From: Sphingomonas albertensis
GTDB taxonomy: Bacteria > Pseudomonadota > Alphaproteobacteria > Sphingomonadales > Sphingomonadaceae
Direction of reading: 5' to 3'
Assembly: GCF_014358075.1 (NCBI RefSeq)
Contig: NZ_JACONT010000032.1
Span: forward strand, 1-47,869
Length of the DNA stretch: 47,869 bases
The position numbers and the translations under genes were made by a program. The stretch's first letter is position 1; the number at the start of each line of letters is the position of its first letter. Under the pieces are notes generated by a model. The model saw nothing but the letters and a program-made list of their open reading frames with translations. It was not told where the DNA came from and searched no databases. Below are positions 26,512 through 35,211 of the stretch, in pieces.

Positions 26512-27357
26512 ATGCCCCCCTCTCCCTTCGAACGCCTCGGCGCGATGCCGCCGATCAGCCCGGTGGTGCTGTCGGTGCCGCATGCCGGTCGGGAGTATCC
26601 ACCGGCGCTGAAGACCGCGCTTCGCGTGCCGCTCGCAGCACTGCTGCCGCTCGAAGACCGCCTAGTCGACGCGGTCGCGCGCGCCGCACGGACGAACCAG
26701 ACGACGATCGTCCAGACGCGAGCGCGCGCGTGGATCGACCTCAACCGGGGCGAAGACGAACGCGATCCGCTGCTCGACGAGGGCGCCGCGTCGGTGGCAC
26801 CGGCACAGCAGTCCGCCAAGCTGCGCAGCGGGCTGGGGCTGGTGCCACGGCGCGTGTCGGGCGCGGGCGATCTCTGGGCGCGGCGGTTCACCGATGCCGA
26901 CGTCACCGCCCGCATCGCGCAAGATCATCGCCCCTATCATGCGGCGATCTCCAGTGCGCTTCAGGCGGCAAAGACGCAGTTCGGCGTGGCGGTGCTGCTC
27001 GATCTGCACTCGATGCCGCCGCTCGGCCCCGGTGGTACGCGGATCGTGCTGGGCGATCGATTCGGGCACGCCGCAGCGGCGCGGTTCGTGACGCGGGTCG
27101 AGACCGAATGCACCGCGCGGGGCTTCTCGACCGCGATCAACACCCCCTATGCCGGCGGGCACATCCTCGAACGGCACGCCCGTCCGGGTGCGAACATCCA
27201 TGCGGTCCAGCTCGAACTCGACCGCACACTCTATCTCGATCGCAAACTCCATGCACCGGGCGCCGGCTTTGCCCGGGTCGTCGATCTGGTGCGCGCCATC
27301 CTGGCCGCGCTCACAGACGAGGCGCTATCGCTTCCGCTGGCACAAGCCGCGGAATAG
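26512..27357 (+). CDS. N-formylglutamate amidohydrolase family protein
   Basis: A 281-residue FGase-family hydrolase. Conserved elements include VVLSVPHAGREYP, ARAWIDLNRGEDERDP, DHRPYHAAI and LLDLHSMPP, the metal-dependent core of the family, and later NTPYAGGHILERHARPGANIHAVQLELDR. The family cleaves N-formyl-glutamate to glutamate and formate at the end of one histidine pathway. No other hut gene is present, so the physiological substrate is uncertain. The AGGG ribosome site lies inside a small CCCTA-GCG-TAGGG hairpin. Confidence 0.9.
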   Translation: MPPSPFERLGAMPPISPVVLSVPHAGREYPPALKTALRVPLAALLPLEDRLVDAVARAARTNQTTIVQTRARAWIDLNRGEDERDPLLDEGAASVAPAQQSAKLRSGLGLVPRRVSGAGDLWARRFTDADVTARIAQDHRPYHAAISSALQAAKTQFGVAVLLDLHSMPPLGPGGTRIVLGDRFGHAAAARFVTRVETECTARGFSTAINTPYAGGHILERHARPGANIHAVQLELDRTLYLDRKLHAPGAGFARVVDLVRAILAALTDEALSLPLAQAAE

Positions 27358-27360
27358 GCG

Positions 27361-30300
27361 CTACGCAACGAGCGCGTCGAGCAACTCCTCGATTCGGTTG
27401 GCCCGTTCGATCGGATCTGCGATGCTCTCGCCGGCGATCCAGCGACCGTTCTTCTCGACCAGGTCGCCCACGGGTTTCGCGGTCCGTCGGTCATAAGGCG
27501 TGAGCGCAATCGCGGCAGGCCCGGCGTCGATCCGCCGGATATCCGCCGCCCGCGCCAGGGTACGGATTCGCGCGACCTGGAGAAGACGTCGCGCCTGATC
27601 GGGCATCGCACCGAAACGATCGTCGAGTTCAGCCTCGAACTGATCGAGCGCGGCGACACCGTCCAGTCGCGCGAGCCGGGCGTACAGCGCCAGTCGCACT
27701 TCGGTCTCTGGGATCCACTCTTCGGGCAGGCATCCGCCGAGTTCCAGATGCAGTTCCGGGATCCAGTCGTCGACCAGCGTATCCCCGTCTCGCTCGAGCC
27801 GCGCCTTGCGCAGCGCCCTGCCGAACAGATGCTGGTACAGATCGATGCCGATCAGCTTCATGTGGCCGGCCTGCGCCTCGCCGACGAGATCGCCTGCTCC
27901 GCGAAGGTCGAGGTCGCGCGCGCTGATCGCAAAGCCCGCGCCGAGCCGGTCGAACGCCTGCAAGGTCCGCAGGCGCTTCAACGTAGCCTCGGCGATCGTC
28001 GCGTCGCCATCGGTCAGCAGCATCACCTGCCCGCGCCGCCCGCTGCGCCCCACCCGTCCACGCAACTGATGAAGCTGCGACAGGCCGAACCGATCGGCGT
28101 GGTGGACGATCATCGTGTTGGCGCGCGGCACGTCGAGCCCCGCCTCGATGATGTTGGTTGCGAGCAGGATGTCGCCGTCGCCCGCCGCGAACGAGACCAT
28201 CGCCTCGTCGATCTCCACCGCCGGCATCTTGCCATGCGCCTGGACGAGCCCGAGTTCGGGAACGAGCTTGGCAAGCCGCGCGGCCAGCGGCGCCATGTCA
28301 TCGATCCGCGGGACGACGACGAAGCTCTGTCCGCCGCGCGCGCGTTCGCGACGCAGCGCAGCACGGACGGTGGCGTCGTCAAAATTCGCCACTGCAGTTC
28401 GGATTGGCTGGCGGCGCGCAGGCGGCGTCGCGATCACCGAAAGCCCCTGCAACCCGATCATAGCCGATTGCAGCGTCCGCGGGATCGGCGTCGCGCTGAG
28501 CGTCAGGACGTGGCCCGCACCCAGCGCATGCAGCTTCGCCTTGTCGGCCGCACCGAAGCGCTGCTCCTCGTCGATCACAACAAGCGCGAGGTCCTTGTAG
28601 GCGACGCCCTTGCCGGCGATCGCCCCGGTACCGATCACGACCTGGATCGATCCGTCGGCAAGCCCCGCCTTGACCCGCGCCTTCTCAGCCGTGCTCGACA
28701 GACGCGACAGCCCCGCGACGACGATGCCGCTTCCCTCGAACCGGCGCGCGAAGGTCTCGATATGCTGGCGGACGAGGACCGTCGTCGGCGCGGCGATCGC
28801 GACCTGGCGTCCTGCCAGCGCAACCGCGGCGGCGGCACGCAGCGCGACCTCGGTCTTGCCATAGCCGACATCGCCGATCACCAGCCGGTCCATCGGCTTG
28901 CCGCTCGCCAGATCGGCAAGCGTCGTCGTGATCGCGCGGGCCTGGTCCGGTGTCTCGGTAAAGGCGAACCCGGCGGCGAATCGCTCATACGCAGCCCGGT
29001 CCGGCACGATCGGATCGGTGGTCCGCGCCCCGCGCTCGGCGGCGATCGCGGCGAGATCGCGCGCGCTCTCGGCAATCGCCGAATCGATCGCGCCACGTCG
29101 CTTCTGCCACGACGATCCGTCCAGCGCGTCGAGCGTCACGGCGTCCACCTCGGCTCCGTAGCGCCAAATCCGGTCGGCCTCCGCGACGGGCACCAGACGA
29201 CGTCCGCCCTTGGCATATTCCAGGACGATCGCGTCGCCATCCGTTCCCGGCAGCATCTCCAGGCCGCGCACGACGCCGATGCCGAACTCCTCATGGACGA
29301 TCACGTCGCCGCACCGCAGTTCGCTCGCCAGCGCGGCGATCGCCCCCGCCCCGCTGCCCGAAATCTCGTCTGTGCGGGCACGCCCACCCAACAGGTCTGC
29401 GCCGGCGACTATCGTCATGCCATCGATGACGAACCCACGGTCGATCGGGGCGGCCAGCATCATCGCGCTGCCGGGCTTTGCCGCATGCGCTTCGGACCAG
29501 CGTTCGACCTGCGCAAAGGCGATCTTTGCCGCCCGTTCGAGCCTGGGTTGCAGGAACCGCAGGTCGCGCGGTGAGCCGACGATCAATAGTCGCCCATCGG
29601 CAAGCACCTCCTCTGCAAACCGCGCGAACGCACGCGCCGGATCGCGCCGCTCCACGAAACGCGGCGGTTGCGCATCGTCGCCTGCGATCTCCAGCACGCC
29701 GCGCTCGGCCATTGCCGCCTGCCACGCCTTGTCGTCGACCAGATCGGCGCCAGCTTTGCGGCGCGGCAGGCCGTCTGCCGCGATTCCGAGGAACCGCGTC
29801 CGGCGGCGCTCTGCGCCTTCGTCCAGCGCGATCGCGGCACGTGGCAGATGCGCGAGAACGGAGACGCCATCGTCGACCGACGGCTCGGTCGCACGGCCGA
29901 TCTCGACGCGATCGATATCGCCCTCGCTAAGCTGCGACACCGGATCGTAGTCGCGAAGCCCGGTGATGACGCCATCGGCGAACTCGATCCGCACGGGATG
30001 CTCGCGATCCGCCGGGAAGACGTCGATCACGCCGCCGCGCAGCGCGATCTCGCCCGGCTCGTCGACGCGGTCGTCGACTATATACCCTATCTCCGCCGCG
30101 ATATCAGCAAAGGCATCGACGTCGATCGTATCGCCGACCGCAAGCCGCGGTGGTGCCGCATCGAACATTGCCGGCGCTGGATACCGTACCGCAGTCGCCT
30201 CCGCCGTCGTTACAAGCAGGATCGGATGCGCGTTGCCTTCCGTCGCCGCCCGCAGCTGGCGCAGGGCCGCGACCCGGCGGCCGACATTGGCGGGCGATGC

Positions 30301-30525
30301 AGGCGCATCGTCCCCTGGCAACGCGTCGCTCGATGGCAGGTGCACCACCAGCGCATCCGGCGCGAACGCCGCCGCGATTCCGGCAATCTCCGTCGCGCGC
30401 TGATCGTCGGCGGCAACGCATATCACGTCGCCCTTCTCCAATCCCTCGACAACCGCGACCGCTACTGGTCCCGCGGCAAGAGGGCTGACACGCTCGCTGA
30501 CGACCTGCTGACTGACCTGAAGCAT
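27361..30525 (-). CDS. Mfd-like transcription-repair coupling helicase (short form)
   Basis: A 1054-residue SF2 translocase of the Mfd/RecG class. The N-terminal part resembles UvrB-like domains (LPSSDALPGDDAPASPANVGRR; DDRVDEPGEIALRGGVIDVFP at 151-171). An RNA-polymerase-interaction-like domain lies at about 402-460 (GDVIVHEEFGIGVVRGLE). The helicase core has Walker A GDVGYGKTE (551-559), DEEQ (652-655), SATPIPRTL and QLRGRVGRSGRRG. A TRCF C-terminal domain ends the protein. It is about 100 residues shorter than typical Mfd, and the N-terminus is divergent, so it may be a paralogue rather than the main Mfd. It lies 134 bp downstream of the GntR gene. Confidence 0.85.
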   Translation of the reverse strand: MLQVSQQVVSERVSPLAAGPVAVAVVEGLEKGDVICVAADDQRATEIAGIAAAFAPDALVVHLPSSDALPGDDAPASPANVGRRVAALRQLRAATEGNAHPILLVTTAEATAVRYPAPAMFDAAPPRLAVGDTIDVDAFADIAAEIGYIVDDRVDEPGEIALRGGVIDVFPADREHPVRIEFADGVITGLRDYDPVSQLSEGDIDRVEIGRATEPSVDDGVSVLAHLPRAAIALDEGAERRRTRFLGIAADGLPRRKAGADLVDDKAWQAAMAERGVLEIAGDDAQPPRFVERRDPARAFARFAEEVLADGRLLIVGSPRDLRFLQPRLERAAKIAFAQVERWSEAHAAKPGSAMMLAAPIDRGFVIDGMTIVAGADLLGGRARTDEISGSGAGAIAALASELRCGDVIVHEEFGIGVVRGLEMLPGTDGDAIVLEYAKGGRRLVPVAEADRIWRYGAEVDAVTLDALDGSSWQKRRGAIDSAIAESARDLAAIAAERGARTTDPIVPDRAAYERFAAGFAFTETPDQARAITTTLADLASGKPMDRLVIGDVGYGKTEVALRAAAAVALAGRQVAIAAPTTVLVRQHIETFARRFEGSGIVVAGLSRLSSTAEKARVKAGLADGSIQVVIGTGAIAGKGVAYKDLALVVIDEEQRFGAADKAKLHALGAGHVLTLSATPIPRTLQSAMIGLQGLSVIATPPARRQPIRTAVANFDDATVRAALRRERARGGQSFVVVPRIDDMAPLAARLAKLVPELGLVQAHGKMPAVEIDEAMVSFAAGDGDILLATNIIEAGLDVPRANTMIVHHADRFGLSQLHQLRGRVGRSGRRGQVMLLTDGDATIAEATLKRLRTLQAFDRLGAGFAISARDLDLRGAGDLVGEAQAGHMKLIGIDLYQHLFGRALRKARLERDGDTLVDDWIPELHLELGGCLPEEWIPETEVRLALYARLARLDGVAALDQFEAELDDRFGAMPDQARRLLQVARIRTLARAADIRRIDAGPAAIALTPYDRRTAKPVGDLVEKNGRWIAGESIADPIERANRIEELLDALVA

Positions 30526-30659
30526 CGATACGCATCCTTCTTTAGACGCTCAACGAGAGCCCCAAGATTCGTGTTCCGGCGATGCTATCCTGGATCAGGA
30601 CGTTCGTTCGTTTGCAGCGATGAAGGACACGGCGTACCGAAAGGCGCGCACGTGCCGCG

Positions 30660-31385
30660 CTACTCCTCGCCGATAAGCGTCAGCACATCGCCGATGATGC
30701 GCGTCATCGCGATCCGTGCGGCATCGGGATCGCGCGCGACGATCGCATCGGCCACGGCCGCATGATCGCCGATGTTGGCAGACCGGCCCTTGATGCGGTT
30801 GGTGAACCGGATCGAGGTGCGCAGCGCCGTAGACACCACCGACTGGAATTGCGCGTAGAAGGGATTCTTCGACGCCCGCAGGATTGCCATATGGAACGCG
30901 ATATCCGCCTCGAGCGGATCGGTCAGTCCGGCCTCCCCCGCCTCCATCTGCTCCAGCCCGGCCCGGATCGTCAGGAAATCGGCAGCGTCGCCGAACCGTG
31001 CCGCCAAGGCAGCGGCCTCCGGTTCGATCGCCACTCGCAACTGATTGAAATGCCGGAGCAGATCGACCGAGAATTTACGCTCCAGCGTCCAGCGCAGGAC
31101 GTCGGTATCGAACAGGTTCCAGGCACTTGCCGGCTGCACGATGGTGCCCTGTCGCGGGCGGGCGCTGACCAAGCCCTTTGCGGTCAGCATCTTGACCGCT
31201 TCGCGCGTCACCGATCGGCTCACGCCGTGCGTCTTGGCGATCTCCGCCTCGGTCGGGAACGGACGATGTTCGTAGCGCCCCGTGACGATCGCGCGGCCAA
31301 GCGTATCGAGCATCCCGTGCGTAAGGTTACGCCCCAACGCGGTTACCGGCGGACCACTCTCGCTTTCTGTCATATCGATCGCCAT
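30660..31385 (-). CDS. GntR/FadR-family regulator, probable repressor of dgoKA
   Basis: A 241-residue regulator (from ATG 31385). The N-terminal winged helix includes FPTEAEIAKTHGVSRSVTREAVKMLTAKGLVSARPRQGT; the C-terminal FadR/FCD helical domain (about 100-235) carries the metal-site histidines expected of this group (FHMAIL, IGDHAAVADAI). It is divergent from dgoK, so it likely acts like DgoR, repressing until the sugar acid or its derivative binds. Other possible starts are GTG 31421 and ATG 31373; none has a strong Shine-Dalgarno. Confidence 0.88.
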   Translation of the reverse strand: MAIDMTESESGPPVTALGRNLTHGMLDTLGRAIVTGRYEHRPFPTEAEIAKTHGVSRSVTREAVKMLTAKGLVSARPRQGTIVQPASAWNLFDTDVLRWTLERKFSVDLLRHFNQLRVAIEPEAAALAARFGDAADFLTIRAGLEQMEAGEAGLTDPLEADIAFHMAILRASKNPFYAQFQSVVSTALRTSIRFTNRIKGRSANIGDHAAVADAIVARDPDAARIAMTRIIGDVLTLIGEE

Positions 31386-31460
31386 CGGCAAGGTTCTGAC
31401 GCAAGCGTGCGATACTGTCACCCGTCAAAAGGTCTAAAATACGTGTTGCGCGATCGTGCA

Positions 31461-31483
31461 TGACAAACATTCCGTAATTGTCA
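31461..31483. promoter_or_regulatory. Putative operator in the gntR-dgoK intergenic region
   Basis: TGACAA and TTGTCA form a perfect 6-bp inverted repeat with 11-bp centre. It lies between the divergent regulator and dgoK, where a GntR dimer would be expected to bind. TGTCATAT-like half sites occur here and at the regulator start. Confidence 0.4.
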
Positions 31484-31564
31484 TATAAACCGGGCAGTTC
31501 GATCGTCGCCACCGCGCGCGAGCGATCCTATTGCGGCACAGGCAACGAGCCCGAGGGTGATGAG

Positions 31565-32428
31565 ATGGGCGATTTTATTGCAGTCGATTGGGGCACGACC
31601 AACAGGCGCGCGTTCCGGATCGAGGACGGCAGCGTCGTCGCGTCCGAGCGGGACGATCGCGGCGCGGCCAATGTCGCTGCGGAAGACTATGAGGCGGAGG
31701 TCGCCGGCATCCGCGCGCGGCTCGGCGACCTGCCGATGCTGCTCGCCGGGATGGTCGGATCGAACATCGGCTGGCGCAGCGTGCCGTATGTCGCGGCGCC
31801 CGCGGGTCTTGGCGAGATCGCCGCGGGGCTCGACCGGATCGACGACCGCACCGCGATCGTGCCGGGGCTGTCGTACCGCTACGGGCTGCATGCCGACGTG
31901 ATGCGCGGCGAAGAGGTGCAGCTGCTCGGTGCAGTCGCCGCCGGGCTGGTGCCCGCCGACGCGATGCTCTGCCAACCCGGTACGCATTGCAAATGGGCGA
32001 CCGTCGAGGGCGGCGCGATCACCCGCTTCACGACTGCGATGACGGGCGAACTCTTCGCGCTGCTCCGCGCGCACGGCGTGCTGTCGCGACAGCTCGGCCA
32101 CCCGGTCGAACTGGGCTCCGCGTTTCTCGAAGGCGTCGCCGAGGGGGCGCGGCGCGATCTCGCCGCCAGCCTGTTCGCGATCCGGGCGCGCGGCGTGCTC
32201 GGGATTGCCGATGACGCGCACGCAGCCTCGTTCGCGAGCGGGTTGCTGATCGGTGCGGACACCACCGCGAGGATCGAGCCGGGTGCCGCGGTGCATATCC
32301 TTGCCGACCCCGCGCTGGGTGCGCTCTATGCCGGCGCGATCGATGCGCTGGGCGGCACCTCGCACCATATCGACAGCCAGGCCGCATTCGTGGCCGGCAT
32401 CACCCGCATCCAGGATCTTGCAGCATGA
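31565..32428 (+). CDS. dgoK: 2-dehydro-3-deoxygalactonokinase
   Basis: A 287-residue sugar-acid kinase. DgoK hallmarks are FIAVDWGTTNRRAF at the N-terminus (phosphate 1 motif), MVGSNIGW, PGLSYR, GEEVQLLGA, CQPGTHCKW and FTTAMTGELFALL. It phosphorylates 2-keto-3-deoxygalactonate at C6 in the DeLey-Doudoroff galactose pathway. The ATG at 31565 follows GAGGGTGA. Its stop overlaps the dgoA start (ATGA), so the two are coupled. Confidence 0.94.
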   Translation: MGDFIAVDWGTTNRRAFRIEDGSVVASERDDRGAANVAAEDYEAEVAGIRARLGDLPMLLAGMVGSNIGWRSVPYVAAPAGLGEIAAGLDRIDDRTAIVPGLSYRYGLHADVMRGEEVQLLGAVAAGLVPADAMLCQPGTHCKWATVEGGAITRFTTAMTGELFALLRAHGVLSRQLGHPVELGSAFLEGVAEGARRDLAASLFAIRARGVLGIADDAHAASFASGLLIGADTTARIEPGAAVHILADPALGALYAGAIDALGGTSHHIDSQAAFVAGITRIQDLAA

Positions 32429-33066
32429 CTTCCCCCACCACGCACCGCCAAGCGTTCGACGACGCCTTCGCGAAATGCCCGTTGATCGCGATCCTGCGCG
32501 GTGTGAAGCCCGATGAGGTCGAGGCGATCGGCGAGGCGCTGGTCGAGGCGGGCTTCACGATCCTCGAAGTGCCGATGAACTCGCCCGACCCGCTCGATAG
32601 CATCGCCCGGCTGGCGCGCACGCTGAAAGGTCGCGCGGTCGTCGGTGCGGGCACGGTGCTGCGCGTCGAGGATGTGGCGGCGGTCGGCGCGGCGGGTGGC
32701 ACGCTGATCATTGCCCCCAACGCGAACGTACGGGTGATCGCGGCGGCGGCCGAGCGCGGTTATGTCGCCCTCCCCGGCATCGCGACCCCGACCGAAGCAT
32801 TCGCAGCGCTGGAAGCGGGTGCCGCGGCGCTGAAGCTGTTCCCCGCCGAGGCGGCGAGCCCGGCGGTGCTGAAGGCGATGCGCGCCGTCCTGCCCAAGGA
32901 CACGCGCGTGCTACCCGTCGGTGGGGTGGTGCCGGAGATCATGGCCGAGTGGCGCAAGGCGGGTGCGGCGGGTTTCGGTCTGGGCTCCGCGTTGTATGCG
33001 CCGGGGATGACCGCGGCCGATGTCGGCGCGCGGGCGCGCGGATTTATCGACGCGTTGCAGGCGTAA
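32425..33066 (+). CDS. dgoA: 2-dehydro-3-deoxy-6-phosphogalactonate aldolase
   Basis: A 213-residue class I KDPG/KDPGal aldolase. The Schiff-base lysine is Lys137 (AALKLFPAE), the general acid-base Glu48 (ILEVPMNSP), and GAGTVL and PVGGV are the phosphate-binding loops. It splits KDPGal to pyruvate and glyceraldehyde-3-phosphate. It overlaps dgoK by 4 bp. The short MNSP form after Glu48 is typical of DgoA rather than Eda. No galactonate dehydratase is in the window. Confidence 0.94.
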   Translation: MTSPTTHRQAFDDAFAKCPLIAILRGVKPDEVEAIGEALVEAGFTILEVPMNSPDPLDSIARLARTLKGRAVVGAGTVLRVEDVAAVGAAGGTLIIAPNANVRVIAAAAERGYVALPGIATPTEAFAALEAGAAALKLFPAEAASPAVLKAMRAVLPKDTRVLPVGGVVPEIMAEWRKAGAAGFGLGSALYAPGMTAADVGARARGFIDALQA

Positions 33067-33166
33067 TCAAAGGGTTACCAGAGCTGGCCCCGGCCGTCGG
33101 AGGGGCGCCGCTGGCTCTGAAGCTCTGCTGCTCTTAAGCTCTCGTGCTTCCGGGACTCTGCCAGGA

Positions 33167-33240
33167 CCGCAACCGCAACCGCAACCGCAACCGCAACCGC
33201 AACCGCAACCGCAACCGCAACCGCAACCGCAACCGCAACC
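33167..33240. repeat. Hexanucleotide microsatellite (CCGCAA)12
   Basis: Twelve uninterrupted perfect copies of CCGCAA followed by CC. Such perfect arrays are prone to slipped-strand length change. It lies 100 bp after dgoA and 235 bp before bioF. Confidence 0.97.
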
Positions 33241-33262
33241 AGATATCCCCACCAACCCCGCC

Positions 33263-33346
33263 CGTCACCCCAGAGAAAGCTGGGGTCTCCTGGTTCGGAT
33301 TGCCCGCTCGCCAACCGGGATACCCCAGCTTTCGCTGGGGTGACGG
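33263..33346. repeat. REP-like inverted repeat, family B
   Basis: Arms around CGTCACCCCAG..AAAGCTGGGG (33263-33290) and CCCCAGCTTTCGCTGGGG plus TGACGG (33317-33346). Each arm is also a local hairpin. A second copy lies at 42004-42068. Confidence 0.9.
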
Positions 33347-33364
33347 AGTGCGGCGGGGATTGAG

Positions 33365-33412
33365 GTTCGAAACTTGCGGGATTCGAAACCAGCGGGGTTC
33401 GAATCTGGCGGG
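33365..33412. repeat. Tandem 16-bp repeat, three copies
   Basis: Three adjacent 16-bp units (33365-33380, 33381-33396, 33397-33412) of consensus RTTCGAAWCYDGCGGG. Each has a TTCGAA palindrome at the same offset, so it could offer three evenly spaced protein sites upstream of bioF. Confidence 0.85.
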
Positions 33413-33475
33413 GTAAGTCTCACGCCTCATCGACCCGCTATCGTCATCGTGCCGCGTAACGATTAGGGCGGCGCG

Positions 33476-34597
33476 ATGATGTTTGCCGACCAGGAACGAG
33501 ACCTCGCCACGCTGGCCGCCGCCGACCGGTACCGATCGCTCCGACCGCGTACCGGGGTCGACTTCGCCTCGAACGACTATCTCGGGCTCGCCGGATCGGA
33601 CCGTCTGCGGGCTGCGATGATCGAGGCCTTGGCGCGCGGCGTGCCAGTCGGCTCGGGCGGCTCGCGGTTGTTACGAGGGAATGCGCCCGAGCATGAGGCG
33701 CTGGAGGCGGATGCGGCGCGGTTTTTCGGCACCGAGGCGGCGCTGTTCTTCGCCAGCGGTTACATCGCCAACACGATCCTGTTCGCAACGCTGCCGCAGC
33801 GCGGTGACCTAATCGTCCACGACGCCCTGATCCATGCGAGCGCGCACGAAGGCATGCGGCTGACCCGGGCGACCTGCGTAAGTGCTGAACACAACGACCC
33901 AAGCGCGTTCGAAGACGCAATCGCCACCTGGCGCAAGGCTGGCGGCAAGGGCCGCGTGTGGATAGCGGTCGAAAGCCTCTACAGCATGGATGGCGACCGC
34001 GCGCCGCTCGCCGATCTCGCGCGGGTAGCGGACCGCCATGACGCCGTTCTCCTGATCGACGAGGCGCACGCCACCGGCGTGTTCGGCACCGATGGCCGGG
34101 GCCTCGCCGAAGGGCTCGACGGACGCGACAACGTCATCACCTTGCGCACCTGCGGCAAGGCGCTCGGCTGCGAGGGCGCATTGCTCTGCGGGCCGGCGGT
34201 CATGCGCGCGTTCATCGTCAATCGCGGGCGCGGGTTCATTTTCTCGACCGCACCGTCGCCACTGATGGCGCTGGCGGTCGGCGAGGCGTTGCGGATCATG
34301 GCGGAAGAACCGGCGCGGCGGGAGCGGCTCTGGGATCTCGTCGCAACGGCGGAGCGGGTGCTGGCGCCGTACGGCGTCGCGGCGACCGGGTCGCAGATCC
34401 TGCCGCTGATACTCGGCGATGCCGCGCGGACGATGCACGTCGCCGCCGCTATTCAGGCGGCCGGGTTCGACGTCCGCGGCATACGGCCGCCGACCGTGCC
34501 CGACGGTACGTCGCGGTTGCGGATATCGTTGACGCTGAACGCCACTGCGGCGGATATCGAGGCTTTGGGAACGGTATTGAGAGAGGCGCTGCAATGA
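33476..34597 (+). CDS. bioF: 8-amino-7-oxononanoate synthase
   Basis: A 373-residue PLP enzyme of the alpha-oxoamine synthase family, which condenses pimeloyl thioester with alanine in biotin synthesis. The PLP lysine is Lys228 (TCGKALGCEG), with Asp195 and His198 in LLIDEAHATGVFG; FASNDYLGLAG near the start and GSGGSRLLRGN are conserved. The ATG at 33476 (an ATG follows directly) has AGGGCGG upstream. The stop overlaps the bioD start (ATGA). Confidence 0.95.
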   Translation: MMFADQERDLATLAAADRYRSLRPRTGVDFASNDYLGLAGSDRLRAAMIEALARGVPVGSGGSRLLRGNAPEHEALEADAARFFGTEAALFFASGYIANTILFATLPQRGDLIVHDALIHASAHEGMRLTRATCVSAEHNDPSAFEDAIATWRKAGGKGRVWIAVESLYSMDGDRAPLADLARVADRHDAVLLIDEAHATGVFGTDGRGLAEGLDGRDNVITLRTCGKALGCEGALLCGPAVMRAFIVNRGRGFIFSTAPSPLMALAVGEALRIMAEEPARRERLWDLVATAERVLAPYGVAATGSQILPLILGDAARTMHVAAAIQAAGFDVRGIRPPTVPDGTSRLRISLTLNATAADIEALGTVLREALQ

Positions 34598-35211
34598 CGA
34601 TCGTGGTCACCGGAACGGACACCGATATCGGCAAGACCGTGTTCGCCGCGGGCCTGACCGCGGCGCTCGGCGCGCGCTACTGGAAGCCGGTCCAGGCGGG
34701 GCTCGCGGACGGCAGCGATGCGGCTTCGGTGGTGACCCTGGGTGTTCCCGCAGACCACGTCCTGCCCGAAGCTTACCGGCTGACCACGCCGTGCTCGCCG
34801 CATCTCGCCGCCGAGATCGACCGCGTGACGATCGATCCGGACCGGCTCGCGCTGCCCCAAGTCGAGGGCCCGCTGGTGGTCGAGGGCGCGGGCGGCGTGA
34901 TGGTGCCGGTCACTCGCGACCTGATCTTCGCCGACCTGTTCGCACGGTGGGGCAAGCCGGTCGTGCTCGTCGCGCGCACCGGGCTCGGCACGATCAACCA
35001 CAGCCTGTTGTCGATCGAGGCGTTGCGCAGCCGCGGCGTACCGATCCTCGGCATCGCCTTCGTCGGCGACGCGGTCGAGGATAGCGAGGCGACGATAGCG
35101 GCGCTAGGCGACGTCCGCCGGCTCGGCCGCCTGCCCCGTCTCGATCCGCTGAACGCCGCGACACTGGCCGAGGCGTTCGCCGCGAATTTCGACTTGGAGG
35201 CGTTCCGGTGA
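34594..35211 (+). CDS. bioD: ATP-dependent dethiobiotin synthetase
   Basis: A 205-residue BioD. The P-loop is GTDTDIGKT (7-15), YWKPVQAG carries the substrate lysine, and VVEGAGGVMVP is conserved. It forms the ureido ring of dethiobiotin from DAPA, CO2 and ATP. It overlaps bioF and bioA by 4 bp each, so the trio is translated as a coupled unit. Confidence 0.95.
   Translation: MTIVVTGTDTDIGKTVFAAGLTAALGARYWKPVQAGLADGSDAASVVTLGVPADHVLPEAYRLTTPCSPHLAAEIDRVTIDPDRLALPQVEGPLVVEGAGGVMVPVTRDLIFADLFARWGKPVVLVARTGLGTINHSLLSIEALRSRGVPILGIAFVGDAVEDSEATIAALGDVRRLGRLPRLDPLNAATLAEAFAANFDLEAFR

Larger units (their letters stand above)
33067..33475. other. Repeat-packed intergenic region between dgoA and bioF
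   Basis: About 410 bp holding three repeat types in a row: a hexanucleotide array (33167-33240), a family B palindrome (33263-33346) and a 16-bp tandem triplet (33365-33412). Reading frames across it give only Pro-Gln or Asn-Arg dipeptide runs, not credible proteins. A bioF promoter presumably lies in the last 60 bp. Confidence 0.75.

Noticed and set aside
27748..29574. 608-residue plus-strand frame opposite the Mfd-like gene
   Set aside because: An antisense shadow; the opposite strand has complete helicase motifs.
33167..33240. CRISPR-like array
   Set aside because: Units are 6 bp with no spacers; this is a microsatellite.
33020..33343. Open frame encoding a Pro-Gln dipeptide repeat
   Set aside because: It arises only from the CCGCAA array, overlaps dgoA and a palindromic repeat, and has no ribosome site.
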